64,000 nt of DNA from Colwellia sp. MB3u-45 (lineage in GTDB: Bacteria > Pseudomonadota > Gammaproteobacteria > Enterobacterales > Alteromonadaceae): NCBI RefSeq assembly GCF_014077005.1, contig NZ_JACGVC010000049.1:496001-560000 (forward strand), given 5' to 3'. The number at the start of each line of letters is the position of its first letter. The first letter of the stretch is position 1. Of this stretch, positions 49,076 to 57,676 are shown in pieces. The translations under genes and the position numbers were made by a program. Under the pieces are notes generated by a model. The model was given only the letters and a program-made list of their open reading frames with translations, searched no databases and had not been told where the DNA came from.

Positions 49076-49930
49076 TCACCCGAATTTAACTAAACAATAA
49101 CGGTAAACTAAGGCCAATAATGCGCCGAACAACAACCAACTGCTGCCTCCTGAGTGTTCATCGTAGTATTCAACCGCTATATACTCAGGATCATAGTCGC
49201 TACTTTCTAATGGCAGTGCATAAAGCGCATTAGTATTGTTGGCACTGTAAGTCGCCACCACAGGACTAAAGCCCACTTCATATAAATCAATTAGCACATC
49301 ATAATGATCTGCTACATAACCTGAATCTAACTGAGTAACTACTTCAAACTCATCTTCACTATCTTCGCCAGTAATAACAAAGTCATCACTAGAAAAGTAC
49401 AAAACCCAAGGCCCACCGTTTTGACTCAGGTATAAATCAGCATAAACAACGGCTTGTTCATTCGCCATTGACGATAATATATCGGCATCGAATGTGACGC
49501 TAAAACTCTGATAATAGCCGTCTTCATCAATATCCAGAATAAGCTCACTGTAACCGCTGTAAATTGAAAAACTATGATACGAGCCGGCATCATATTCAGT
49601 ATCTTGACTTAGCGCTGATGTGAGTAAATTTGATGTTGCTTTTTGCTGGCGGGCATAGCTTACCTCAGGTCGACTCATGCCTTTAAATGCTAAGGTTCTC
49701 TGGGAAATCTTGACTTGCCCTTTAGGGTTAAGGTTAGTTTTTTCACGCTCGACGACATTATTTTTTAATCCGCTAACAGAGCGACTTGCCTGTTCAACTT
49801 CTAGCTGCGTTTGTGCAACAGACACTTGGCTGACCAACAACAATGTTGCCGTTAACTTGATAGTAAATTTCTGATTAAATAGCTTATTAAGTCGTTTGTT
49901 AAACAGTTTATAAAAAATTTTATTAAACAT
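49076..49930 (-). CDS. Secreted protein, choice-of-anchor H type, with a GlyGly-like C-terminal sorting signal
   Basis: This 284-residue protein starts with a basic stretch and a signal peptide ending SVAQT. The middle (DTEYDAGSYHSFSIYSGYS ... DGYYQSFSVTFDADILS ... VYADLYLSQNGGPWVLYFSSDDF) is a beta-rich domain that I associate with choice-of-anchor H proteins of Alteromonadales. The end is SGGSSWLLFGALLALVYRY, that is Gly-Gly, a membrane helix and a short basic tail, the layout of GlyGly-CTERM rhombosortase substrates. It is probably cleaved and exposed or released at the cell surface. Function is unknown, and family assignment is from memory. Confidence 0.62.
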   Translation of the reverse strand: MFNKIFYKLFNKRLNKLFNQKFTIKLTATLLLVSQVSVAQTQLEVEQASRSVSGLKNNVVEREKTNLNPKGQVKISQRTLAFKGMSRPEVSYARQQKATSNLLTSALSQDTEYDAGSYHSFSIYSGYSELILDIDEDGYYQSFSVTFDADILSSMANEQAVVYADLYLSQNGGPWVLYFSSDDFVITGEDSEDEFEVVTQLDSGYVADHYDVLIDLYEVGFSPVVATYSANNTNALYALPLESSDYDPEYIAVEYYDEHSGGSSWLLFGALLALVYRYCLVKFG

Positions 49931-50183
49931 AATGATAGCCTTGATAAAGTATGGCTGTCATTTAACCTGAGGTATTCTGAACCCTAGCTGAACACTGTTT
50001 TTAACTTTTAAATACTACCGTCATTAAACACCATGAGATGCAGACGAATAAAACAGTAAGCTTATATTCAGAAAGCATTCAGTTTAGTTATTTTAAAATA
50101 ACCCCTACTTGGATTCTATCCATCATTATTTTACACTGTTTGACAATCTCGTTTTGATCAAGTCGTTTTAATAAGGTTTCACA

Positions 50184-50495
50184 ATGAAAAAACAATTATT
50201 TATCTTAAGCGTAGTAACGTCATTAATAGCAGCCCCAGTGTTTGCTAGTATTGAGGCTACGCCTAATAGCTTGATGATTGTAAAAGCTAACTATGGTCAA
50301 TCTAACAGTGCTAAATCACTTAGTCCTCAACAAGCGGCCCGAATTGTTCAAAATAAATTTGGCGGTAAAATATTAAAAGTTAATAACAATGGTTCTAAAA
50401 AAAATCCAAGCTACCGGGTAAAGTTACTTAAAGACAACGGTCATGTAATTTCAGTTAACGTTGACGCCCAATCAGGCCGTGTATCAGGAAACTAA
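50184..50495 (+). CDS. PepSY-domain periplasmic protein
   Basis: This 103-residue protein has a clear signal peptide (KKQLFILSVVTSLIAAPVFAS) and one PepSY domain: LSPQQAARIVQNKFGGKILKVN, then YRVKLLKDNGHVISVNVDAQSGRV. PepSY domains often inhibit or modulate proteases or sensor proteins outside the membrane. The response-regulator gene starts 3 bp after its stop, so this is the first gene of a three-gene operon with the response regulator and sensor kinase. It may act as the periplasmic input for the kinase. TAAGG lies upstream of its ATG. Confidence 0.85.
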   Translation: MKKQLFILSVVTSLIAAPVFASIEATPNSLMIVKANYGQSNSAKSLSPQQAARIVQNKFGGKILKVNNNGSKKNPSYRVKLLKDNGHVISVNVDAQSGRVSGN

Positions 50496-50498
50496 TTA

Positions 50499-51188
50499 AT
50501 GCGAATTTTGCTCATCGAAGACGATAAAAATCTGCAACAACACGTGAAAGATCATTTAATCACGGCAAAATACTGTGTCGATGTGGCAAGTGATGGTGAG
50601 CATGGTTTATTTCAAGGCCAAGAGTTTCCATACGATGCGGCTATTATTGATTTAGGCTTACCAAAAATTGACGGCGTGAGCGTTGTTAAATCTTTGCGCG
50701 AACAAGGTTTTAGCTTTCCTATATTAATACTCACGGCGCGTGGTAGTTGGCAAGATAAAGTCGCTGGATTAGACGCTGGCGCTGATGATTATTTAACTAA
50801 ACCTTTTCATATTGAAGAACTTTTAGCACGGTTAAATGCCTTAATTAGACGCAGTGCCGGTCAAGCAAGTCCGTTAATCGCAAATGGCCCCTTTGCGATT
50901 AACACCGCAAGTAGGCAGGTTAGCGTTAATCAACAGGCTATTTCGCTCAGTAGTTATGAATACAAATTATTTGAATATTTGATGCACCATTTAGGTGAAG
51001 TCAAATCAAAAACACAGCTCACCGAACATATTTATGATCAAGACTTTGACTTGGACTCCAACGTGATAGAAGTTTTTATCCGCCGCCTACGAAAGAAACT
51101 TGACCCTGAAAACCAATACCAATTTATTGAAACGTTACGTGGCCAAGGCTATTTATTAAAAGACTTAACACATCTAACCTCTGGTTAA
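50499..51188 (+). CDS. OmpR/PhoP-family response regulator
   Basis: This 229-residue protein has a receiver domain (acidic pocket IEDD at 7-10, phospho-acceptor in AAIIDLGLPKIDG at Asp51, switch Thr in ILTARG, Lys in LTKPF). It is followed by a winged-helix DNA-binding domain (LSSYEYKLFEYLMHHLGEVKSK ... SNVIEVFIRRLRKKLDP). The sequence is close to PhoP-type regulators. It is coupled to PepSY upstream and a PhoQ-like kinase downstream. Confidence 0.93.
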   Translation: MRILLIEDDKNLQQHVKDHLITAKYCVDVASDGEHGLFQGQEFPYDAAIIDLGLPKIDGVSVVKSLREQGFSFPILILTARGSWQDKVAGLDAGADDYLTKPFHIEELLARLNALIRRSAGQASPLIANGPFAINTASRQVSVNQQAISLSSYEYKLFEYLMHHLGEVKSKTQLTEHIYDQDFDLDSNVIEVFIRRLRKKLDPENQYQFIETLRGQGYLLKDLTHLTSG

Positions 51189-51236
51189 TCAAACTAACAT
51201 AGCATTGGGCTTTTATTTTACAAAAGGTAAATTTAG

Positions 51237-52619
51237 TTGTTAAATTCGCTAAAAAAGTCACTTAAATCATTAAAAACCAGAGTGCTGCTTAGTGCCTTAT
51301 TAATGATTTTCATCTTATTGCCCATTGTTGGGTTGATTATCAGTAATGCCTATGAAAAACATATGCTTGCTAGTTTAAAAAATGAACTCTCTGCTTATTC
51401 CTACTCAATTTTAGCCATTATTGAAGTTGAAAATAACAGCTTGCTGATGCCTGAGCAGTTATTGGAAACGCAATTTAATGTTAGCCAGTCAGGCTTATAT
51501 GCGGTGCTCACTAGTAGCTCAGCAACCATGCAAGAAAATACGGCGCATCAACTACCCAGCTCACCTGAAAAGCTTTGGAGTTCTCAGTCATTACTGTCGC
51601 CATGGACGGCAGAAAACTTTCAACAACCTCACTTAGGAGAAAGTGCATTTTATCAAGCTCAGATAGCAGCGCAGCCACACTTTGTTTATAGCTTAAGTGT
51701 CAGTTATGGCAGTGAACAACAACCTTTGCCCATGACCCTACATATTATTAAACAACAAAACGACTTAACTCAGATGATGGCCGAATTTCATCGCCAATTA
51801 ATGCTAGGGTTAGCCGGTTTAATGCTAGTACTTTTATTGATTCAATACCTTTGGTCGTTATGGACGTTAAAGCCGTTAAAAACCTTACAAACAGAGCTTA
51901 GTGATGTCGAACAAGGCAAAAGTGAGCGTCTTATCGGCACTTACCCAACCGAGCTACATCAAGTGACTGAGCAATTGAATTTATTATTAAATGCCGAACA
52001 AAAACAGCGCCAGCGCTATCGTAATGCCTTATCAGATCTCGCTCATAGTTTAAAAACACCCCTGGCCGTTATGCAAACTCAGGCCGCGCTATCGCCACTA
52101 ACTCAAGAGCAGCTCAATATTATTAATGCCATCATTGAATATCAGTTACGCAAAGCACAAAGCGCTGGCCAATCCTCCTGGTACTTGGGTACAGCGGTAG
52201 CACCAATAGCCAATAAATTAATCAAAAGTTTAGAAAAAATATACCGCGATAAATCCTTATTATTTGTGGTCAATATCACCGATGAATGCAACTTTAAAGG
52301 TGATGAAGCCGATCTATTAGAAATACTAGGTAACCTATTAGATAACGCCTGCAAAGCCGCTAAGCAAGAAATACAACTTGAGATCCGTCACAGTAGCAAA
52401 AACATGATGATCATTATTGAAGATGACGGGGCTGGCATAGCGCCCGACTTAAGAGAAGAGATATTACAACGTGGTACTCGAGCCGACACTTATCAGCATG
52501 GTCATGGCATTGGTTTGGCGATAGTGCGAGATTTAGTCAATAGTTACCAAGGTAGCATATGCATTGAGTCGTCAGCGCGACTAAAAGGTGCCAAGTTTAC
52601 ACTTAATTTCCCACTATAA
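51237..52619 (+). CDS. PhoQ-like sensor histidine kinase
   Basis: This 460-residue kinase has two membrane helices (about 17-37 and 190-212) flanking a periplasmic sensor of about 150 residues. The dimerisation box is LSDLAHSLKTPLAVMQTQ with the phospho-acceptor His, which is PhoQ-type (H-S-L-K-T-P). The ATPase domain has N-box GNLLDNACKAA and G-boxes EDDGAGIAP and GHGIGLAIVRD. It starts at a TTG with AAAGG about 10 bases upstream. Its partner is the adjacent response regulator. The signal is unknown; Mg2+ or peptide sensing, as in PhoQ, is only a guess. Confidence 0.9.
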   Translation: MLNSLKKSLKSLKTRVLLSALLMIFILLPIVGLIISNAYEKHMLASLKNELSAYSYSILAIIEVENNSLLMPEQLLETQFNVSQSGLYAVLTSSSATMQENTAHQLPSSPEKLWSSQSLLSPWTAENFQQPHLGESAFYQAQIAAQPHFVYSLSVSYGSEQQPLPMTLHIIKQQNDLTQMMAEFHRQLMLGLAGLMLVLLLIQYLWSLWTLKPLKTLQTELSDVEQGKSERLIGTYPTELHQVTEQLNLLLNAEQKQRQRYRNALSDLAHSLKTPLAVMQTQAALSPLTQEQLNIINAIIEYQLRKAQSAGQSSWYLGTAVAPIANKLIKSLEKIYRDKSLLFVVNITDECNFKGDEADLLEILGNLLDNACKAAKQEIQLEIRHSSKNMMIIIEDDGAGIAPDLREEILQRGTRADTYQHGHGIGLAIVRDLVNSYQGSICIESSARLKGAKFTLNFPL

Positions 52620-52702
52620 AATTTAACTCACCTGATAAGTACTCGATTCAGCTAACGTTCAGTTTACAGCAGTTAATATTGCTAGCATAACTTAAAAAGC
52701 TT

Positions 52703-52783
52703 AAAAAGCCACTTCAGCTGTTTTACACTAACTATTTACCGTTAGGCTATGTAAATAGCTAGTGTGAATAGGCGGCTTTTTAA
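52703..52783 (+). terminator. Long hairpin ending the PepSY-regulator-kinase operon
   Basis: AAAAAGCC (52703-52710) pairs with GGCTTTTT (52774-52781). Inside, ACACTAACTATTTAC pairs with GTAAATAGCTAGTGT with one mismatch. A long stem with a final T-run lies just before the DUF3300 gene's AAGGAG. Confidence 0.7.
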
Positions 52784-52807
52784 TCATACGTATTAAGGAG
52801 TAGCAAG

Positions 52808-54274
52808 ATGCAAAAAATTAACTTTAAAAACTCACTGATTTATTTAATGCTATTTTTATCAAGCGCCTTGGTGTTTTCACCCCTAGGTTTTGCCGCTGAC
52901 AACACCAGTGTAACTTTCGATGAGTCAAACATTGAACCTAGCTTAACAGACCAAGCCAGTCACTTTACTGATGCTGAGTTAGCACAAATGCTAGCGCCCA
53001 TCGCATTATATCCAGACGCTTTGCTTAGCCACATTCTTATTGCCACAACCTATCCTATTGAAGTTGTTGACGCCGAGCGATGGTTAAATAAAAATAACCG
53101 GCTAAGTACTCAAGCACTTGCTGATGCCGCAGAAGACAAAGATTGGGATCCTAGCGTTAAAGCCCTATTACCTTTTCCAAACATACTTAAAAAATTAAGT
53201 GAAGATTTACATTGGATGACTAATTTAGGTGATGCTTTTTTACAAGATGAAGCACAGGTGCTTGCCAGTTTACAAAGATTACGCCAACAAGCAGATCAAG
53301 CAGGTAACCTTGAAAATATGAGTAACGTCAAGGTTGTTCGAGAAAGCCAAACAATCATCATAGAGTCAAGACAACCTGATATTATTTATGTGCCTTATTA
53401 CGATACTCGAGTCGTTTATGGCGATTGGCGCTGGTCACATTATCCGCCCATTTTTTGGCACCACCCTGTGCACTATGCTTCGAATCATGGCCCCTATTAT
53501 TGGCATAACCCTGTCCACCTGACTGTTGGACTATTTTTTGGTGCCGTGCACTGGAGTAATCGTCATGTGGTTGTTAATCATCACAAGTCTCGATATTACA
53601 AACACCATAGTAATAAAAAATCGTCTACCAGTTATCAATCAAAACCTTGGCAGCATAACCCTCGCCATAGAAAAGGCGTAGCGTATCGCACATCCAACAT
53701 ACAGAAGAAATATCGCAGTCACACACCTAATGTGCAAAAGCATAAGGCTTTGCGTACAAAACAAAAGTCTTTTGTGAATAAAAATAAACGCCTTACTGAA
53801 CATACCGGAAATAAATATACCCACAGTAAAAACCAAAACCAAAGCCTGAAGCATAAGCTGCAGGTTAATCGAGCGCTGAAAATTGACAAGCATCCGCTTA
53901 AGAAAAATTCATTAACTCAACAAAAAGCCTATAAAAATAAGCCTTGGCAACAAACTAAGGGCAGTAAAAAACCCTATAACGATAAAATCGAAACAGCTAA
54001 GCCGCAGGTAAATATGAATAGGAATAGGAATAATGAGGTTAAAAAATATATAAAAAAAGACAGTTATAGCCAAAATGATCAAGGCATCACTAATAGAGCC
54101 CGTACTGAGAAAAGTTATCTTAAAGCTGTAAAAAAACCTAAAAAAACTTACCAAAACCACCCAACTTCAACAAGTGAAAAAAGCGTGCATAAGCGCTCAA
54201 ACGCCAAGGTAACTCGCAGCCAAAAAAACAGGGGTAGCAGAACACATCAAAACAGAGCAAAGCGGCATAACTAA
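52808..54274 (+). CDS. DUF3300 family secreted protein with a long basic tail
   Basis: The signal peptide ends LGFAADNT. Residues about 50-240 form the DUF3300 domain (FTDAELAQMLAPIALYPDAL, ILIATTYPIEVVDAERWL, WDPSVKALLPFPNIL, PDIIYVPYYDTRVVYGDWRW). The remaining 240 or so residues are a low-complexity tail rich in Lys, Asn, Gln, His and Arg, with no hydrophobic core (KNRGSRTHQNRAKRHN at the end). Such a tail could bind acidic polymers such as DNA or polysaccharide in the periplasm or outside. AAGGAG precedes the ATG. Confidence 0.82.
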   Translation: MQKINFKNSLIYLMLFLSSALVFSPLGFAADNTSVTFDESNIEPSLTDQASHFTDAELAQMLAPIALYPDALLSHILIATTYPIEVVDAERWLNKNNRLSTQALADAAEDKDWDPSVKALLPFPNILKKLSEDLHWMTNLGDAFLQDEAQVLASLQRLRQQADQAGNLENMSNVKVVRESQTIIIESRQPDIIYVPYYDTRVVYGDWRWSHYPPIFWHHPVHYASNHGPYYWHNPVHLTVGLFFGAVHWSNRHVVVNHHKSRYYKHHSNKKSSTSYQSKPWQHNPRHRKGVAYRTSNIQKKYRSHTPNVQKHKALRTKQKSFVNKNKRLTEHTGNKYTHSKNQNQSLKHKLQVNRALKIDKHPLKKNSLTQQKAYKNKPWQQTKGSKKPYNDKIETAKPQVNMNRNRNNEVKKYIKKDSYSQNDQGITNRARTEKSYLKAVKKPKKTYQNHPTSTSEKSVHKRSNAKVTRSQKNRGSRTHQNRAKRHN

Positions 54275-54352
54275 TTTATCCCCGCTGTTTATTCCCAGCG
54301 GGTCGTTAATAACATAGTTAGTCGATGCTGAAAATGTTACGTTTGTAAAACT

Positions 54353-54385
54353 AAAAAGGGCGATATCAATTGATATCACCCTTTT
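54353..54385 (+). terminator. Terminator after the DUF3300 gene
   Basis: AAAAGGG-C-GATATCAA and TTGATATC-A-CCCTTTT form a long stem, interrupted by one mismatch, with T-rich sequence at the end. Confidence 0.8.
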
Positions 54386-54405
54386 CTCATGCCTTTAAGA
54401 TACTC

Positions 54406-54567
54406 ATACCAATTTCATTAATTAGGTGGTCTACTTTATACGCAGGGAAAATGGCCAAATATAAGGCATTTATTTTAATCACTAGTTGTGCTAATTATTA
54501 AATAAATAACGCAGTAGTGGATTATTTTAACCAGTAAAAATGATCAGATAATGAGTGAGATTGGTAT
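54406..54567. repeat. MITE-like element with terminal inverted repeats
   Basis: A 162-bp AT-rich block starts ATACCAATTTCA and ends with the near-complement TGAGATTGGTAT (11 of 12 positions). It has no coding frame and lies alone between two terminators and a lipoprotein gene. The ATACCAAT end recalls an intergenic repeat that I have seen in Colwellia-type genomes. Copy number was not checked. Confidence 0.45.
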
Positions 54568-54599
54568 AAGCCCGATCAACACACCACTGATTATCACCC

Positions 54600-54947
54600 T
54601 TACTCTATGGCAGTTAATTCATCGTTAACAAAAACTAACTTTGTACACTCATCTTTCGTTGTTAAGCCATCTTTGTGCAAACGATGTGTACGAAAATAAA
54701 CTACATTAACCGTTTTGCCGTCATCGAAATAAGTTTCATTAAAATCAGCTACGCCCATTACACGAGAAACATCAGCAAACGTGGTGTTTAATTGTATACC
54801 GGCGATTTTTTTTCTATTTTGATATTCTCTATCGTCAAAATCGCCAGAAATAGAGTGACCATCTTCGCCGCCAACGGCAATAACGCAACCGGTTAAAGTC
54901 AAGGTTAATGGCGCAATAACAATGAGTGCTAATAACGTTTGTTTCAT
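54600..54947 (-). CDS. DUF3192 family lipoprotein
   Basis: This 115-residue protein has a lipoprotein signal with lipobox LTGC (Cys21). The domain holds NRKKIAGIQLNTTFADVSRVMG and ends DGLTTKDECTKLVFVNDELTAI, the DUF3192 pattern. A second DUF3192 protein is encoded at 60005-60382. The domain resembles the SmpA/BamE-like fold in its G-D-x-x-x-V-x-x-x-G motif, which would suit an outer-membrane-linked role, but function is unproven. Confidence 0.8.
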   Translation of the reverse strand: MKQTLLALIVIAPLTLTLTGCVIAVGGEDGHSISGDFDDREYQNRKKIAGIQLNTTFADVSRVMGVADFNETYFDDGKTVNVVYFRTHRLHKDGLTTKDECTKLVFVNDELTAIE

Positions 54948-55120
54948 TTTATTTTTCTCTTATCAAAAGTAATGGGTTTGATAAGGCTAATTGCAAATAC
55001 TAAACCACTTTCATAACCAACTGATTGTATTGAATATAAATAAAAAAACTAAAAACAAAGCGAGACAGCGTTAGTGTTTTTCGCTAAAATATTGCTTCTT
55101 TAACACCTGAGTTATGCGTT

Positions 55121-55444
55121 ATGACTATATCTGATGAAATTTCCATCATCGCCAACAAGCTAGCCAATGAAGGTAAAGTGCCCAGTGTGGCACTGATTAA
55201 AAGTCAGCTGAATCAAGCCGTACCTTTGCCAAAAATAATTTCGGCTTTAAAAAACTGGCACCACGAGCCAAAATTTATACAGGCTCAAGATCAAGAAATC
55301 ACCACCAAAACCTCAACTGAAGCAAAACCTAACAACACAGAAATAAGTTTACTGATAGCAAATGCTTTAGCGCCACTGCAGCGAGATATAACTGAATTAA
55401 AGCAACAGCTAAAACAATTATTAGACCAGCATAAAAATAGCTAG
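55121..55444 (+). CDS. Small protein with KfrA-like N-terminal DNA-binding motif
   Basis: This 107-residue protein starts ISIIANKLANEGKVPSVALI, then KSQLNQAVPLPKIISALKNW. The pattern (A-x-x-L-x-x-E-G-x-x-P-S/T-x-x-x-I/V-x-x-x-L) is that of the KfrA/DNA-binding N-terminal helix-turn-helix. The end is a short coiled coil (LAPLQRDITELKQQLKQLL). It may be a chromosomal DNA-binding protein. It lies convergent to syd. I would not give it a specific role. Confidence 0.5.
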   Translation: MTISDEISIIANKLANEGKVPSVALIKSQLNQAVPLPKIISALKNWHHEPKFIQAQDQEITTKTSTEAKPNNTEISLLIANALAPLQRDITELKQQLKQLLDQHKNS

Positions 55445-55497
55445 CTTTATGCTCAGCACGGCCAAAAAGTCGTTATAATGTTTGAGAAATTTATCGC

Positions 55498-56082
55498 TTA
55501 CTGGGCATTTTCAATACTGGTTGGCGGTATCCGTGGCGTAAGTTGCGACATAAATTCAGCCAGTGTCTCTGCTATTTTTTTATGTGGCTCTCGGCCCACT
55601 TTTTCCACCCACACTGAGCCTGTGTCATTGTCTAATGAAATAATATGGTCGTCATCATCAGTCAGCGCAAAAAATATCGTTAGCTTTTGTTTTAATTTTG
55701 TTTTCATTAAAATATGGCCAATAATATTTTCTTGTAGACGCGCAAAGTCTTTTTCGCTCCATACAAATAACAATGACAAGTCTCCTTCTATGCAACTGGC
55801 ATCTAAGCTGTCACTATAAATAGTGGTAAAATAGTCTTTAATGTCAGCATGAAGTTTGACTTCCAAGGCCGCTTCAACATTATCAAACGTTAACACTTGG
55901 GCCATTTTTATTGGCTGCCATAAAGAAAAATCTTCTTCATGCACACCCTGCTCACAAGGCGATGACCAGTCTTCATCTTTTTGGGTAATAGGTAAATGTT
56001 GAAACCTATCTTGGTATGCTTGTAAGTAATCTTGAGAAAATTGCCATACGAGTTCATTAAGAGAGTGATTTGATATTTTCAT
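55498..56082 (-). CDS. syd: SecY-interacting protein Syd
   Basis: This 194-residue protein matches Syd in length and sequence: LNELVWQFSQDYLQAYQDRFQHLP, DEDWSSPCEQG, FSLWQPIKM, and the C-terminal ISLDNDTGSVWVEKVGREP. Syd binds the cytoplasmic loops of SecY and can proofread the SecYEG complex. It is divergent from queF, as in E. coli. Confidence 0.93.
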   Translation of the reverse strand: MKISNHSLNELVWQFSQDYLQAYQDRFQHLPITQKDEDWSSPCEQGVHEEDFSLWQPIKMAQVLTFDNVEAALEVKLHADIKDYFTTIYSDSLDASCIEGDLSLLFVWSEKDFARLQENIIGHILMKTKLKQKLTIFFALTDDDDHIISLDNDTGSVWVEKVGREPHKKIAETLAEFMSQLTPRIPPTSIENAQ

Positions 56083-56153
56083 CTAGCAGTTAATTCCTAT
56101 AAAATAGAGAAAGATTTCAACCTTGTTACAATCAGAGAAGAAGTTACGCAAAA

Positions 56154-57005
56154 ATGAGCACTTATACAAACGCAAAAGCGTTAAGCAAGTTAACGCTTGG
56201 AAAAGTAACAAGCTATTGCAGCCAATATACCCCAGAATTACTACAAGCGGTACCTAGGAGCTTAAATAGAGACAGTTTAGGTTTAACAACAAACAAGCTG
56301 CCGTTTAAAGGTGAAGATGTTTGGTATGGCTATGAGCTGTCATGGCTAAATGACAAGGGTAAGCCCGTTGTTGCGGTGGCTGAATTTAGTTTTCCATGTA
56401 CCAGCCCAAACATTGTAGAGTCAAAGTCTTTTAAGCTGTATTTAAACAGTTTTAATCAGACTAGATTCTCCTCGTGGCAAAGTGTAGAGTCTGCATTAAT
56501 AAAAGACTTATCCGCTACCGCTGGCGCCAGTGCAGAAGTAAAACTTTTTCCTGTCAATAACTGCCCTGCACTCGCTATAGCCCTTGATAACGCATTATGT
56601 ATAGATGAGTTAGACATTGAAGTGAGTCATTACCAACTTGCTCCACAAATACTAAAAAGTATCAACCATGACCAAGCAGATGTTGTGACTGAATATTTAG
56701 TTTGCCATTTATTAAAGTCAAATTGCTTAATCACTAATCAACCTGACTGGGCGAGTGTTTATATTGAATATAGCGGTCAACAAATTTGTCATGAAACCCT
56801 ATTGAAATATTTAATTTCGTTTCGCCAACATAATGAATTTCATGAGCAATGTGTTGAGCGAATTTTTTGTGATCTCAAGCGTTTTTGTCAGATTGAACAC
56901 CTAACAGTTTTTGCTCGATATACCCGCAGAGGCGGCTTAGACATTAATCCATTTCGCTCAACAAGCAAAACAAAAGCGCCTAAATTAAGAACACTACGAC
57001 AATAA
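56154..57005 (+). CDS. queF: NADPH-dependent 7-cyano-7-deazaguanine reductase
   Basis: This 283-residue enzyme is the long, duplicated (type II, E. coli-like) QueF. It reduces preQ0 to preQ1 in queuosine synthesis. Motifs are AEFSFPCTSPNIVESKSFKL with the QueF signature ESKSFKLYLNS, the active-site Cys and Asp in LLKSNCLITNQPDWAS, and FARYTRRGGLDINPFRS at the end. Length equals that of E. coli QueF (282). Confidence 0.96.
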   Translation: MSTYTNAKALSKLTLGKVTSYCSQYTPELLQAVPRSLNRDSLGLTTNKLPFKGEDVWYGYELSWLNDKGKPVVAVAEFSFPCTSPNIVESKSFKLYLNSFNQTRFSSWQSVESALIKDLSATAGASAEVKLFPVNNCPALAIALDNALCIDELDIEVSHYQLAPQILKSINHDQADVVTEYLVCHLLKSNCLITNQPDWASVYIEYSGQQICHETLLKYLISFRQHNEFHEQCVERIFCDLKRFCQIEHLTVFARYTRRGGLDINPFRSTSKTKAPKLRTLRQ

Positions 57006-57099
57006 GCCAACACAACGTGTAGTTTTTAAGCAGTCAGTTATTAGATATACGCTTATACTGGCTTTTTATATGGTTGTGTTTATTATTATCATATAACAA

Positions 57100-57139
57100 G
57101 AAACTATTGCTTTAGCCTTGATGTAAAAGCAATAGTTTC
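57100..57139. repeat. 14-bp perfect inverted repeat downstream of queF
   Basis: GAAACTATTGCTTT (57100-57113) is complemented by AAAGCAATAGTTTC (57126-57139), loop of 12. There is no T-run on the plus strand, so it may be a terminator of another kind or a bidirectional stem. Confidence 0.6.
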
Positions 57140-57199
57140 AAAACATACCTAGTGCTATTGTTTCCATTCAATGAGTATATTTTGGAGCGATTTTTTTTT

Positions 57200-57636
57200 A
57201 TGGCTGAAAGTTTAAGAGTGAAAGTTTTATCGCGAACATCACTATTAACCGTTTATAATCTTTATTTGATACCGCGATTCACGCTCAGCGCACTAGCAGC
57301 ATTATTGAACAACTTGATGATAAATTGTCACTCGCTTGCAAAGACAATGACATATTATTGAATAACAAATTAATCAACTTAAAATATATGCTAAAAAACT
57401 CAGTAGTTTAGCAAAAAATTAACACCCTTTATCTTAACAAGTGTTATGGCCAAAGAGGCTTTTATTAGCCGTTATGGTGACGAAGAATTTGTTGAGTAAT
57501 ATCGATAAATCCACTGTAGTAAACAAGCTCAATATATTACGTAAAAAGGTGGCAAGTCTACCGTTTATTTTTACAAATTACCGCATTTGAACATGCTAAC
57601 GCTGCATGGTATCAAGCTAGAAAGACGGAAATATAG
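57200..57636 (+). pseudogene. Decayed diguanylate cyclase (GGDEF) gene
   Basis: The remnant starts MAESLRVKVLSRTSLLTVYN, shifts frame to DTAIHAQRTSSIIEQLDDKL and following residues, then stops. Further on, a frame reads AFISRYGDEEFVE, which is the R-Y-G-G-E-E-F active-site motif with a change of the second Gly. KLNILRKKVASLPFIFTNYR and EHANAAWYQARK follow, all in the right order for a GGDEF domain. At least three frame changes or stops break it. It should be inactive. Confidence 0.6.
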
Positions 57637-57676
57637 CGTTATTTACGGATAATAATCAGCACGAGGAAGTACCGTT

